The notes: generated from the letters alone by a model not told the origin. 64,000 nt of DNA from Campylobacter showae CSUNSWCD (GCF_000313615.1 NZ_AMZQ01000009.1:62001-126000), one strand, 5' to 3'; shown: positions 28,122 to 37,106, counted from the first letter of the stretch. Translations and numbers: made by a program.

Positions 28122-30290
28122 ATGATGTTTGACTCGGATTTAAGCTATCTTTTGGAAAAGGCCGGGCAGTTTGCCTACTCGAATTTTCACGAGTATCTAA
28201 CCAGCGAGCACGTGCTTTTCGTGCTGGTAAATTTAAACGAAGAGACTAGAGATATCCTAGCCGACGCGGGTCTAACCGACGTCGAGGGACTAAAAAGCGA
28301 TCTAAAAAACTATCTACTGCAAACCAACGAGCAGGTGCCGCACCACAAACAGCCGCGCATGACGGTGCTTTTGGAACAAATTTTTAAAGAGCTAAACACA
28401 GAGCTAAAAGATAAAAACGTCGGTATCAGGGATTTGCTCTTTAAAATCGCGGCCAGAGGCGACACGTACGGGGCTAAAATTTTAGAATTTTACGACGTCG
28501 ATCCGCAAAAGATCAAGCAATCAACAAAAGACGACAAGCAGGCTCGCGCCAAAAACTTCCAAAACCTTGCCAAATACTCGTCAAATTTAACCAAACTAGC
28601 CGCCAAGGGCAAAATAGACCCGATTATCGGGCGAGAAAACGAGCTAGTAAGGCTAATGCAAACACTAAGCCGCCGCAAGAAAAATAATCCAATCCTAGTA
28701 GGCGAAGCGGGCGTGGGCAAGACCGCCGTTGTAGAGGGGCTTGCGCTAAAAATCGCAAACGGCGAAGTGCCGCAACGCCTAAAACAGGCGCAAATTTTCG
28801 CACTAGATATCGGCGCGATGATAGCTGGTACGAAATACCGCGGCGACTTTGAAAAACGTCTAAAAGACGTGATGGACGAGGTGGCCGAGCAGGAGGACGC
28901 GATAGTTTTTATCGACGAGATCCACACGATCGTGGGCGCGGGAGCTACAAACGGCGGCGGGCTTGATATGTCAAATTTACTAAAGCCAGCGCTTGCAAAC
29001 GGCTCACTGCGCTGCATCGGAGCGACGACTTACGCAGAGTATCGCAGCTTTTTTGAAAAAGAAAAAGCCCTCTCGCGCCGATTTGCTAAAATCGACGTCG
29101 TAGAGCCGAGCACAGACGAGAGCGTCGAGATCCTAAAAGGGCTTCGCGCCAAATACGAGAGCTTTCACGGCGTCAAATTTAGCGACGAAATTTTAGCTAA
29201 AAGCGTGGAGCTAGCTAAAAAATATCTAAACGATAGATTTTTGCCAGATAGCGCCATCGATCTAATCGACGAGGTCGGCGCGGCTCTAGCCCTGCAAAAC
29301 AGAAGCAAAACCGTAAAAATGTCCGATCTAAGCACGGTTTTGAGCAAGATGGCAAATATCCCAGATACCAATCTAAAATCAGACGCCGCGGCAAATTTGA
29401 AAAACCTAGCACAAAGGCTAAAGTCTGAAATCTTCGGTCAAGACGAAGCCATAGACGCTCTAGTAGCGGCGATCAAGCGCTCGTATGCAGGGCTAAAGCA
29501 GCCAAACGCGCCCGTTGGAGTATTTTTATTTACAGGCTCAAGCGGCGTGGGTAAAAGCGAGCTAAGCGCGGCTCTAGCGCGAAATTTGGGCGTGCATTTC
29601 GAGCGGTTTGATATGAGCGAATACATGGAAAAGCATAGCGTCTCGCGTCTCATCGGCGCGCCTCCGGGGTATGTCGGGTTTGAAGAAGGCGGCATACTCA
29701 CAAACGCCGTTAAAAAGCACCCTTATAGCGTGATTTTATTTGACGAGATCGAAAAAGCTAGCGACGAGATGATAAACGTCTTTTTGCAAATTTTTGACAG
29801 CGCGAGCCTCACGGATAACACGGGCGCAAAGAGCGATTTTCGCAACGCCGTCATCATAATGAGCTCAAATTTGGGCTCAAAAGAGGCGCCGACGCTGGGC
29901 TTTAGCAAGGACGAAAGCGGCAAAGCGGACTCGGCGGTAAAGGGATTTTTCAGCCCTGAGTTTCGCAACCGCATCGATAAAATCGTGCATTTTAACGACC
30001 TTGGCGAGGACGCGCTAGGCCTCATCGCGCAAAAAATCATTAACGAGATAAACTCAAGCCTCGCCGAGAAAAAAGTCGTCATAAAAGCCTCCGCCGAAGC
30101 TAAAAAATACCTCTGGCAAAAGGGTTATAGTAAAGAATTCGGCGCGCGAAATCTAAAACGCCTGGTCCAAGACGAGATCTCGACCAAGCTTAGCGACGAG
30201 ATACTTTTCGGTGTGCTAAAAAACGGCGGCGTCGCAAATATCATGCTAAAAAACGGCGAGCTGGCGTTTAAATTTGAAGCCACAAAATAA
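28122..30290 (+). CDS. clpA: ATP-dependent Clp protease ATP-binding subunit ClpA
   Basis: AAA+ unfoldase of 722 residues working with ClpP. Domains are the Clp N-domain (about 5-140), AAA1 with Walker A GEAGVGKTAVVEG (about 195) and Walker B FIDEIHTI, and AAA2 with Walker A GSSGVGKSELSAALA (about 473) and LFDEIEKA. The start could also be the ATG three bases downstream; GAGGAAA lies before both. It sits with clpS and aat, forming an N-end rule degradation set. Confidence 0.95.
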   Translation: MMFDSDLSYLLEKAGQFAYSNFHEYLTSEHVLFVLVNLNEETRDILADAGLTDVEGLKSDLKNYLLQTNEQVPHHKQPRMTVLLEQIFKELNTELKDKNVGIRDLLFKIAARGDTYGAKILEFYDVDPQKIKQSTKDDKQARAKNFQNLAKYSSNLTKLAAKGKIDPIIGRENELVRLMQTLSRRKKNNPILVGEAGVGKTAVVEGLALKIANGEVPQRLKQAQIFALDIGAMIAGTKYRGDFEKRLKDVMDEVAEQEDAIVFIDEIHTIVGAGATNGGGLDMSNLLKPALANGSLRCIGATTYAEYRSFFEKEKALSRRFAKIDVVEPSTDESVEILKGLRAKYESFHGVKFSDEILAKSVELAKKYLNDRFLPDSAIDLIDEVGAALALQNRSKTVKMSDLSTVLSKMANIPDTNLKSDAAANLKNLAQRLKSEIFGQDEAIDALVAAIKRSYAGLKQPNAPVGVFLFTGSSGVGKSELSAALARNLGVHFERFDMSEYMEKHSVSRLIGAPPGYVGFEEGGILTNAVKKHPYSVILFDEIEKASDEMINVFLQIFDSASLTDNTGAKSDFRNAVIIMSSNLGSKEAPTLGFSKDESGKADSAVKGFFSPEFRNRIDKIVHFNDLGEDALGLIAQKIINEINSSLAEKKVVIKASAEAKKYLWQKGYSKEFGARNLKRLVQDEISTKLSDEILFGVLKNGGVANIMLKNGELAFKFEATK

Positions 30291-30308
30291 GCGGTCGCGG
30301 GGTCAAAT

Positions 30309-30968
30309 TTGCAAAAAATCTATAACTTTCCCGACCCCGCAAAAGCCCCAGCAAACTCCCCTCTAGCCCTCGGCGGCGATCTAAGCGCGCAGGCGCTTTT
30401 GCAAGCTTACGACAAAGGCATTTTCCCGTGGTTTTTGCCCGGCGAGCCCATATACTGGTGGTCGCCAGACCCGCGCGCGGTGCTGATTCCAGGCGAAGTG
30501 CACGTGCAACAAAGCATAAAATCCGCGCTTAAAAAATTTGAAGTACGGTTTGATTACGACTTTGAAAATTTCCTAAAAATCTGCAAAAGCGAGCGCGAAA
30601 AACGCGAATCCACATGGCTATCGGGAGATATCGTGCGCGCCTACGTAAATTTGCATCGTCTGGGCATATCGCATAGCGTAGAGGTTTATGAGGACGGCGA
30701 GCTGGCGGGCGGACTTTACGGGCAAATTTTTGGCAAGGTCTTTTGCGGAGAGAGTATGATCAGTCTAAAAACCGGCGCGTCAAAAGTCGCCCTCATCTCG
30801 CTTTGCCGCGCTTTAGAGCCGTTTGATTTTCTCATCGACTGCCAGGTTATGAACGATCATCTAAAATTTATGGGCGCAAAAGCGATGAGGCGAAGCGAGT
30901 TTTTATCCAAATTTAACGAACTAAAAAATCAGCCTAGCGGGTTTGGCGAATTTAAAAATTTAGCCTAA
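30309..30968 (+). CDS. aat: Leucyl/phenylalanyl-tRNA-protein transferase
   Basis: Adds Leu or Phe to N-terminal Arg or Lys, creating N-degrons for ClpS-ClpAP. The 219 residues contain QAYDKGIFPWF and WWSPDPRAVLIP, both family signatures. The best start is a TTG at 30309. It is 18 bases after clpA and likely in the same operon. Confidence 0.93.
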   Translation: MQKIYNFPDPAKAPANSPLALGGDLSAQALLQAYDKGIFPWFLPGEPIYWWSPDPRAVLIPGEVHVQQSIKSALKKFEVRFDYDFENFLKICKSEREKRESTWLSGDIVRAYVNLHRLGISHSVEVYEDGELAGGLYGQIFGKVFCGESMISLKTGASKVALISLCRALEPFDFLIDCQVMNDHLKFMGAKAMRRSEFLSKFNELKNQPSGFGEFKNLA

Positions 30969-30971
30969 ATT

Positions 30972-30987
30972 TGGAACGTCTTTTGCT
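30972..30987 (+). promoter_or_regulatory. Sigma-54 promoter of flgBC-fliE
   Basis: TGGAAC, five bases, then TTGCT matches the -24/-12 consensus (TGGCAC-N5-TTGCW). It lies 37 bases before flgB. In Campylobacter the flagellar rod genes belong to the RpoN class, so the match is expected. Confidence 0.8.
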
Positions 30988-31023
30988 TATTATCTCGTAA
31001 AATTTAAAGAAAAAGGCAAGAAA

Positions 31024-31461
31024 ATGTTCGCAGGCATCCAAACCTCAAAATCAAAACCGCTCGTAGAAAGCGCGCTGGCAAGCAGAAATTTACGCCAGCA
31101 GATGATTTCTGGCAACATAGCAAACATCGACACGCCTTTTTACAAAGCCCGCGATATCGCGTTTGAAGCGGCCCTATCGCAAACAGCGCAAGAGATCTAC
31201 GGCAAAGACGAAAATAAAATTTTAAAACTCGCGCAAACAGACGGTGCGCACTTTCCTCGCGTGGATTTTCCGGCGTCAAACGGGGCGACGATATTTTTAC
31301 GCGACGGACACATGGCACGAAACGACGCAAACACCGTCGATCTAGACGTGGAAACAACTGAGCTTAGCAAAAACGCGATAATGGTAACCGCACTTGATCG
31401 CGCCATGAGGCAAAGCGGCCAGATATTTAAAAACGTGATCGACGCTAGCAGTAAAATTTAA
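31024..31461 (+). CDS. flgB: Flagellar basal-body rod protein FlgB
   Basis: Proximal rod protein, 145 residues, exported by the flagellar type III system and assembled in the periplasmic rod. The N-terminal ALASRNLRQQMISGNIANIDTP segment (about 17-38) is the conserved rod-family motif and the C-terminus forms the second helix of the bundle. It starts the rod operon under the sigma-54 promoter. Confidence 0.94.
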   Translation: MFAGIQTSKSKPLVESALASRNLRQQMISGNIANIDTPFYKARDIAFEAALSQTAQEIYGKDENKILKLAQTDGAHFPRVDFPASNGATIFLRDGHMARNDANTVDLDVETTELSKNAIMVTALDRAMRQSGQIFKNVIDASSKI

Positions 31462-31470
31462 GGATAGATT

Positions 31471-31968
31471 ATGAGCAATTATTTAAGCGACTTTGATATC
31501 AGCGGATACGGACTAAGCGCCCAGCGCTTTAGAATGAATGTCATTAGCTCCAATATCGCCAACGCAAATACTGTGCGAACGGCGGAAGGCGGTCCGTATA
31601 GACGCCGCGAGGTGATATTTAAGGCGGTTGATTTTGATAGCGTACTAAACAACGAAGTGGCGAAAAAACATAACTTGCTCGAATACGAGAACCCGTTAGA
31701 CGATAAATTCTATACAAAAGACGCAAAACCTGCTATAATGAGCGTCGTAGTTGACAAGATAGTGCGCGACGATAAGGATTTTAAGCTAAAATACGATCCG
31801 TCTCACCCAGACGCCGACGCGAGGGGCTACGTAGCGTACCCAAACATCAATCCCGTCATCGAAATGGCGGATCTAATCGAAGCCACGCGTGCCTATCAGG
31901 CAAACGTTTCGGCATTTCAGTCGGCTAAAACGATCGCTCAAAGCGCGTTAGAATTATTACAAGGTTAA
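31471..31968 (+). CDS. flgC: Flagellar basal-body rod protein FlgC
   Basis: Second proximal rod protein, 165 residues. The N-terminal RMNVISSNIANANTVRT and C-terminal NPVIEMADLIEATRAYQANV motifs are diagnostic. It follows flgB after nine bases with an AAGGATAG binding site. Confidence 0.95.
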   Translation: MSNYLSDFDISGYGLSAQRFRMNVISSNIANANTVRTAEGGPYRRREVIFKAVDFDSVLNNEVAKKHNLLEYENPLDDKFYTKDAKPAIMSVVVDKIVRDDKDFKLKYDPSHPDADARGYVAYPNINPVIEMADLIEATRAYQANVSAFQSAKTIAQSALELLQG

Positions 31969-31973
31969 ATTTT

Positions 31974-32276
31974 ATGACAAATATAGATAAAATCGGCTCG
32001 GTCGCTTCACCGTTTGAAAAAAAAGAAGCAAAAACTCTACAAAATCAAAAAGGCGAGTTAAATTTTGGCGACGTACTAGATAGCTCGCTAAAAGAGCTAA
32101 ACGAGATACAAATAAACGCAGACAAAGCCATCGCCGATCTAGCTACGGGCGAGGTAAAAGATCTACATCAAGCAGCCATCGCCATCGGCAAGGCCGATAC
32201 GTCGATGAAACTCATGCTAGAGATCCGCAACAAGGCCCTAAGCGCATACAAAGAAATCTCAAGAACGCAAATTTAA
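31974..32276 (+). CDS. fliE: Flagellar hook-basal body protein FliE
   Basis: 100-residue adaptor between the MS ring and rod. The C-terminal half (LHQAAIAIGKADTSMKLMLEIRNKALSAYKEI, split over about 62-94) is the FliE signature. Five bases separate it from flgC. Confidence 0.93.
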   Translation: MTNIDKIGSVASPFEKKEAKTLQNQKGELNFGDVLDSSLKELNEIQINADKAIADLATGEVKDLHQAAIAIGKADTSMKLMLEIRNKALSAYKEISRTQI

Positions 32277-32279
32277 ACC

Positions 32280-34127
32280 TTGAATCAGCGAAAATCAAAA
32301 ACAATCGCTTTATTTGCGTTTATTCTGTTTTTCATCTGCATATTTTTGGTAGTTATCTTTTACCGCGCAAATATCGAAAGACGACTGCCAAAACTAGAAA
32401 CTAGCGACATAAACACGGCCCTACGCGGCAACATAATAACAAAAGACGGCTTTAGTATCACCGGCAGCCAAAAGCTCTACAAAGTGATGGTAGATACTAG
32501 AAACATCGACCCCGATAAAAAAGATCTATTTATCAAGCTTTACTGTATATATAGCGGCGACGATATCAAGCGCGTAACTAAAATCATCAACAGCCAAAAA
32601 GGCGCCGTTACGCTATCCTATAAGATCGATGCCAAGGGCGCGGCGTATCTACAGGAGCTATCAAAAAAGCTGTATAGAAAAAAAATCTTTATCCCGTACG
32701 AAGACCCTAGCACAGGAGCTGCGATACTGCGTAATATGAGCATAATAGAAAGCGGCGAAAGTAGACAATACGTCGCAGCCGACGCGCTCACGCCAATGAT
32801 AGGCTACGTAAAAAAGGTCGAAAAAGACGGTATCACCAAAACAGAGGGCGTAAAAGGCGTAGAAAAAGCCTACGAATACTACATCTCCTCGATCCAAGAT
32901 GCCAAACTGATAGGCCCGAAAGATATCGGAAACAACATCATCTTAACCAGCGATTCAAATTTAGCTAACCGCGTGGACGGATACGATATCATCCTAAACG
33001 CCTCGCTAAAATTTCAAACTAGGCTAGAGCAAATCATTGACGAAAAAAAGGAATTTTTAAATGCAAAAGAGATAATAGTAGGCGTCATGGACTCAAAAAC
33101 TGGTGGCCTACTAGCGCTTGCCAGCACATCACGCTACAGCCCGTCAAATATCAGAAAACAAGACTACAAATCGCTAAACTCCTCGGCAACCGAGTATGCA
33201 TACGAGGTCGGTTCGGTATTTAAACCGTTTATTTTCGCCATTCTTTTAGCAAATGATAAAATCAATCCGCTCGAGCGAATAAACACCTACAACGGCGTCT
33301 ACCAGCTAGGCAAACGCACGATAAAAGACACGCACCCAGAGCCATTTCTCACGGCTGAGGATATCATCGTATACAGCTCAAATATCGGCATGATACAGAT
33401 CGCCCAGCGTCTAGACGGTTCTCAAATTTACTCAGGGCTTTTAAATTTCGGCTTCATGCAAAAAACAGGCATCGACATGCCGTACGAGCAAGTTGGAAAT
33501 ATGCCGCCAGCAGCCAAGCTAAATTCACAAATTTACAAAGCCACGATCAGCTATGGATACGGTTTGCAGGCGACTTTTATCCAGCTTTTAAAGGCGTATA
33601 ACGTATTTAATAACAAAGGCGTAATGGTAACGCCAAAGGTCGTAGACTCGCTCTATAAAGACGGTAAATTTTTCGTCGTAAACGACCCTAAACCCGTCGA
33701 AGCAATAAGCCAAGAAGCAGCCGAAAGAATGAAACATATTTTAATAAAAACCGTTGAAATCGGTACTGGCAAAAGAGCAAAAGTGGAGGGACTAGAAATC
33801 GGCGGCAAAACAGGCACTGCGCATATCGCCACGACCGGAGGCTATGCAAATACCTATAACGGCTCGTTTTTTGGATTTGTTAACGACTCACAAGGCAACA
33901 GCTACACGATAGGAGTTTTAGCCAGAGAGCCAAAGAAGCCGTATTATTATTTTGGCGCCCAGAGTGCGCTACCGACATTTAAAGCGGCCATAGAGTTGAT
34001 GGTAGAAGAGGGATTTTTAAAACCGGATGAAAATTTGACAACCCTAGAGCAGGCTGCTCCGCCCGCAGAAAATACAGAGAAAAAAAATACAAAATCAAAT
34101 TCCAAAAATAAACAAAAAAAGAATTAA
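32280..34127 (+). CDS. pbpB: Penicillin-binding protein 2 family transpeptidase (FtsI/PbpB-like)
   Basis: Peptidoglycan transpeptidase of 615 residues, class B. One N-terminal membrane span (ALFAFILFFICIFLVVIFY) is followed by a dimerisation domain and the penicillin-binding domain. Active-site motifs are SVFK (about 313-316), SSN (about 365-367) and KTG (about 509-511). The C-terminus is a low-complexity basic tail. It begins with TTG at 32280, three bases after fliE. The link of a septal/elongation transpeptidase with flgBC-fliE recurs in Campylobacter as I recall. Confidence 0.9.
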   Translation: MNQRKSKTIALFAFILFFICIFLVVIFYRANIERRLPKLETSDINTALRGNIITKDGFSITGSQKLYKVMVDTRNIDPDKKDLFIKLYCIYSGDDIKRVTKIINSQKGAVTLSYKIDAKGAAYLQELSKKLYRKKIFIPYEDPSTGAAILRNMSIIESGESRQYVAADALTPMIGYVKKVEKDGITKTEGVKGVEKAYEYYISSIQDAKLIGPKDIGNNIILTSDSNLANRVDGYDIILNASLKFQTRLEQIIDEKKEFLNAKEIIVGVMDSKTGGLLALASTSRYSPSNIRKQDYKSLNSSATEYAYEVGSVFKPFIFAILLANDKINPLERINTYNGVYQLGKRTIKDTHPEPFLTAEDIIVYSSNIGMIQIAQRLDGSQIYSGLLNFGFMQKTGIDMPYEQVGNMPPAAKLNSQIYKATISYGYGLQATFIQLLKAYNVFNNKGVMVTPKVVDSLYKDGKFFVVNDPKPVEAISQEAAERMKHILIKTVEIGTGKRAKVEGLEIGGKTGTAHIATTGGYANTYNGSFFGFVNDSQGNSYTIGVLAREPKKPYYYFGAQSALPTFKAAIELMVEEGFLKPDENLTTLEQAAPPAENTEKKNTKSNSKNKQKKN

Positions 34128-35028
34128 CTTTCACGCATTTATATGCCATTTAATATTGATACACTCTATTTAAATACGTTTCAATACTTATCTATGCTCA
34201 AATCTTTACGTCCCTCCTCCTCCGACAGCCGCCTTGCCTAGCGATAAATATCACAATACGGCAAATGATAAAATCAAGCGTAGCTGCAAAAATACTTTCA
34301 TGATTTTATTTTTTAGTTTTATCACATTTCTATATTTACTCCCAATTTAATACTACATTAGACAAATGCAACTCTTGCGTCATTTTACTCTTACCCATAA
34401 TGAATCCAATAAAGCAACTTCGTATCACATACAACGCATCCAAGCACATCCTTACAAATTATATAAATTAAACTGAAAGATTTTTGTATAAAAACGCAAA
34501 CATGCAAACTGGGCGAATAACCGTCGCTTGGGCAATCTTTATGGGCACGTGAACGCCGCATAAAACAGCGCGCAGAATTTCTCGCGATTTTGTAAATTAT
34601 CGTATGAAATGAGAATTTTAGGTCAAAGAAAAAAGAGCGAGATAAGTGCGTAGTGGTGGGGGTTTGAGATGAGATTTTTCTCATTTCAATGAAATTGACA
34701 AAGTGTTGAAAGGGGTTGCGAACAGTTGACAAAAATCATACACTTTGGCGACAGCGGTTAGAAAAGCGTAAAAAAGTGTTTAGAGCAGCGATAGAATGGG
34801 CGTTATATCGTTTAAGCAAAAAAGCACAAAAAACGGTTAAATTTTTAGCCCTCGCCCCAAATACGCCATTATGAGCCATTGTATCCGCACCGCAAAATTC
34901 GGAGTGTCTTTTTTAAGTTTTTGGCATTAAGACACATTAAGACACAAAAAATGTGCCTTAATGTGTCTTAATTAAAAAAGCATGTGTCTTAATGGATTTT
35001 TTGGATTAATCATCATTGTAGAAATATC
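34128..35028. other. Gene-free region containing chromosome/prophage left junction
   Basis: About 900 AT-rich bases between pbpB and the prophage repressor with no supported gene. A weak hairpin (ATAAAATCA 34268-34276 / TGATTTTAT 34301-34309, followed by T-rich bases) may end the pbpB transcript. The Mu-like left end must lie in this interval. A site TTGCGAACAGTTG (34716-34728), matching in 12 of 13 positions the internal repeat described at 39241, and an array of 10-bp repeats (34926-34993) suggest it is near 34700. The exact end cannot be fixed without the right end. Confidence 0.55.
34926..34993. repeat. Left-end array of 11-bp repeats forming a 21-bp hairpin
   Basis: ATTAAGACACA occurs at 34926 and 34936 and its complement TGTGTCTTAAT (one variant base in the first) at 34952, 34962 and 34983. 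The first four form a 21-bp inverted repeat with a five-base A spacer, and copies within each arm repeat every 10 bp, one helical turn. A related GTGTCTTTTTT lies at 34904. Position between the left end and the 3' end of the repressor suggests transposase-binding or accessory sites; it might also act as a terminator for the repressor. Confidence 0.75.
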
Positions 35029-35667
35029 TTAAATGATACATTTTATCACCTTGCCGACAATTTGGCAAGATCCGCAAGTATCTTCGTCCAACTCAAAACT
35101 CTCATAGTCTTTGTTTGTGCTTTTGATATATAGATTTCCGCGCGGCGTTTTTTGAAGTATTTTAACCATAAGATTGTCGTTGTACATAATCACATACAGC
35201 CCGTCGCCCTTAAATTCTTTCATTTTTTCAAAAATAACCCAGTTGTCGGGATGAAGCATCGGCACCATCGAATAGCCGTCTACTTGCGCCATACGTAGTT
35301 TTTCATTTTTCATTATAGTTTTAAAGAAAGTGGCAGGAACAAAAAACCTCTCATCCTCGTCTATAACGTCGACTTCCGTTATGTCTACGCTCGTACCCGC
35401 GCCGACCTTTTGATTTAGTTTTTTTATCCAGTATCCATTTACCACTTCATCGGCATTATATTCGTTTTTACGAATACCATCCAACAGGAAATCCATAGAA
35501 GTATCATATTCGTCGGCTATTTTATACAAAATATCCATGGGCACCTTATCTCTCTCAATCCAGCCCGCAATTGTAGACGGCGTTTTACCTATTTTTTGTG
35601 ATAGCTGATTTCTGTTTTTTACACCTACAATCTCATAAATTCTATCCAATATTTCCCCTGCTGCCAT
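35029..35667 (-). CDS. Prophage repressor, S24 LexA/CI-type
   Basis: 212 residues. The N-terminal helix-turn-helix (about 5-60, NQLSQKIGKTPSTIAGWIERDK) is followed by a self-cleavage site (Ala90-Gly91 in KVGAGTS) and an S24 peptidase domain with Ser133 (GYSMVPML) and Lys169 (NLMVKILQ). RecA-stimulated autocleavage and SOS induction are expected, unlike the classical Mu repressor. It faces a strong promoter with repeated ATTCG half-sites, its likely operators. Confidence 0.9.
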   Translation of the reverse strand: MAAGEILDRIYEIVGVKNRNQLSQKIGKTPSTIAGWIERDKVPMDILYKIADEYDTSMDFLLDGIRKNEYNADEVVNGYWIKKLNQKVGAGTSVDITEVDVIDEDERFFVPATFFKTIMKNEKLRMAQVDGYSMVPMLHPDNWVIFEKMKEFKGDGLYVIMYNDNLMVKILQKTPRGNLYIKSTNKDYESFELDEDTCGSCQIVGKVIKCII

Positions 35668-35691
35668 GCGCTCACCTCTATATTTTGATAA

Positions 35692-35764
35692 AATATTCGT
35701 ATTTTAAGAATATTTTTATTGACTTATTCGTAAAAAGCGAATATAATACTTTCAAACATTCGAA
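35692..35764. promoter_or_regulatory. Repressor operator region
   Basis: Three dyads share the half-site ATTCG: AATATTC...GAATATT (35692-35714), ATTCG-N7-CGAAT (35726-35742) and ATTCGAA (35758-35764). The middle one lies exactly between the -35 and -10 boxes of the rightward promoter. They are the natural targets of the adjacent repressor. Confidence 0.6.
35719..35747 (+). promoter_or_regulatory. Strong rightward sigma-70 promoter
   Basis: TTGACT and TATAAT are separated by exactly 17 bases, near-consensus and unusual for Campylobacter, where -35 boxes are normally absent. It overlaps the central operator and faces away from the repressor gene. Confidence 0.75.
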
Positions 35765-35852
35765 AAATTATATCTCATTTGAGATTAAAAGTTTCAAAGG
35801 TTTGAAAAATAGTTCTTTAAATTTTCATTGTTAAGGTAAAAAGGGAGATCCT

Positions 35853-35918
35853 ATGGACGATTTTGTTTGGTGGATAGTATTCGTACTATGCAGCTATGCG
35901 TTTTTGTTTGATGAATAG
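35853..35918 (+). CDS. Tiny membrane peptide (21 residues)
   Basis: ATG at 35853 is preceded by AAGGGAGA and encodes 21 residues with an aromatic hydrophobic core (WWIVFVLCSYAFLF) between acidic ends. It is the first frame after the operator-controlled promoter and is followed at once by a terminator hairpin. A single membrane helix is likely. Function is unknown; a small toxin, exclusion peptide or leader are possibilities. Confidence 0.5.
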   Translation: MDDFVWWIVFVLCSYAFLFDE

Positions 35919-35920
35919 TT

Positions 35921-35938
35921 CTCCGCCAGAGGGCGGAG
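35921..35938. terminator. Terminator between tiny ORF and membrane-protein gene
   Basis: CTCCGCC and GGCGGAG form a 7-bp stem with a four-base loop; GCTATTTTTTG follows on the plus strand. It can stop the operator-controlled transcript and may also serve the converging gene. Confidence 0.65.
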
Positions 35939-35945
35939 AAGAAGG

Positions 35946-36782
35946 CTATTTTTTGTCTTTATCGCCGGATGTCGCGGTATCAGTCTGGTTTTGGTCGCTT
36001 GACGTGATATTGTAGCCGCCACCTTCGGTCCAAGACTCGTTATTGATGCTTTCGCGATTATTTGCTTGCAATACGGCCGGCTTAATCTCTGCAACGGATT
36101 TAAAAGCCGGACGAGTATCATTGGTTAAATCGGTACTAACTTTGACGTCTTTTTGTTCTTCAGCCATATTTTCACCTCCTTTCATGGGATATATAGAAAC
36201 GACTGCGAGAGAAAAAATAAAAAACAATGTAGCAAGAGATAGATATATAGCGCGTCTTAGCATTTTACCGGCTTTAGCCATGCTTTTTGCGGCGATGTCT
36301 AAAGCTTTTGTCGTGACGTCAAGCATAGCTATCAATCCATTGACGTGTTCATAATCGTCTTGATTGATATTGTCTCGAAAATAGTTATTATCAAGGTGCG
36401 CGGTGGGTCTATCGGCGCTTTCTTTAATAGCCATCAAGCAGACGATCGCCGTGCAGATAACGGTTAGCGAAATAAGAACTAAAAAATACGCTTGACATAC
36501 ATTAATTATTCTGTCAGGTTTTACGAAGTAAAAAACGGCACCCAAGGAACTAAACGATAGCCATAAAAACATCCTTATCAGGGTAAGCTGAAACGGGATT
36601 ATCGAGGTAGTTATATTATCTAAGTCTTTGCGCTTGGCTTCAAGATTTAGTTTTAAATTTTTTTCGTAGTTTTCTATCTTTTTTGCGGCTAAATTCTTAT
36701 CGCGAATGTCCAGATCGATCGCTGATTTTTCAGGGCACTTATCGTTTGCGGCTTTGGCGCGGCATTTTAAAAAACCAAACAT
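35946..36782 (-). CDS. Prophage membrane protein of unknown function
   Basis: The ATG at 36782 is chosen because AAAGGAG lies just upstream; a TTG one codon earlier is less likely. About 278 residues: basic N-terminus, a charged helix (about 30-65), two membrane spans (LIRMFLWLSFSSLGAVFYFV and YFLVLISLTVICTAIVCLMA), a cytosolic stretch, a third span (IYLSLATLFFIFSLAVVSIY, about 190-210) and a polar tail rich in Asn, Thr and Asp. No family recognised. Its place in the lysogeny region suggests expression in the lysogen, for example superinfection exclusion, but that is inference. Confidence 0.7.
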   Translation of the reverse strand: MFGFLKCRAKAANDKCPEKSAIDLDIRDKNLAAKKIENYEKNLKLNLEAKRKDLDNITTSIIPFQLTLIRMFLWLSFSSLGAVFYFVKPDRIINVCQAYFLVLISLTVICTAIVCLMAIKESADRPTAHLDNNYFRDNINQDDYEHVNGLIAMLDVTTKALDIAAKSMAKAGKMLRRAIYLSLATLFFIFSLAVVSIYPMKGGENMAEEQKDVKVSTDLTNDTRPAFKSVAEIKPAVLQANNRESINNESWTEGGGYNITSSDQNQTDTATSGDKDKK

Positions 36783-36881
36783 CAAAAACTCCTTTTGCGG
36801 TTCTTATAGTTAATAAACATTATAGCGAGCAAGGACTTAAAATTTTTACTTTAACAATGAAAAAACAAGAAAGGAGCGCGA

Positions 36882-37106
36882 ATGATAAAGCAGTATTTCA
36901 AAGATAACTGCATAAGCATAAGGCAGTGGGCAAAAAAACACGATCTCAGCGAGCGCACTACCTATATGGTAATAAACGGTCAGGTGCTAGGCGAGAAAAA
37001 CCATGCGACTTCAAGAAAGGTGTTTGAGGCGCTTTTGTCCGAGGGCATAATCAAAGAACTTCCGAGCGCCCTAAAAAGCGAGCGAGAAGAGAGTAAGGCC
37101 AGCTAA
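36882..37106 (+). CDS. Ner-like DNA-binding regulator (BcepMu gp16-like)
   Basis: 74 residues with a helix-turn-helix (IRQWAKKHDLSERTTYMVING). AAAGGAG precedes the ATG, and the stop codon is immediately followed by the transposase ATG. Size and position directly ahead of the transposase match Ner-type early regulators of transposable phages. Confidence 0.75.
   Translation: MIKQYFKDNCISIRQWAKKHDLSERTTYMVINGQVLGEKNHATSRKVFEALLSEGIIKELPSALKSEREESKAS

Noticed and set aside
34391-34732. 113-codon frame on the minus strand before the prophage
   Set aside because: No family similarity, no good ribosome binding site, and it crosses the probable phage left end.
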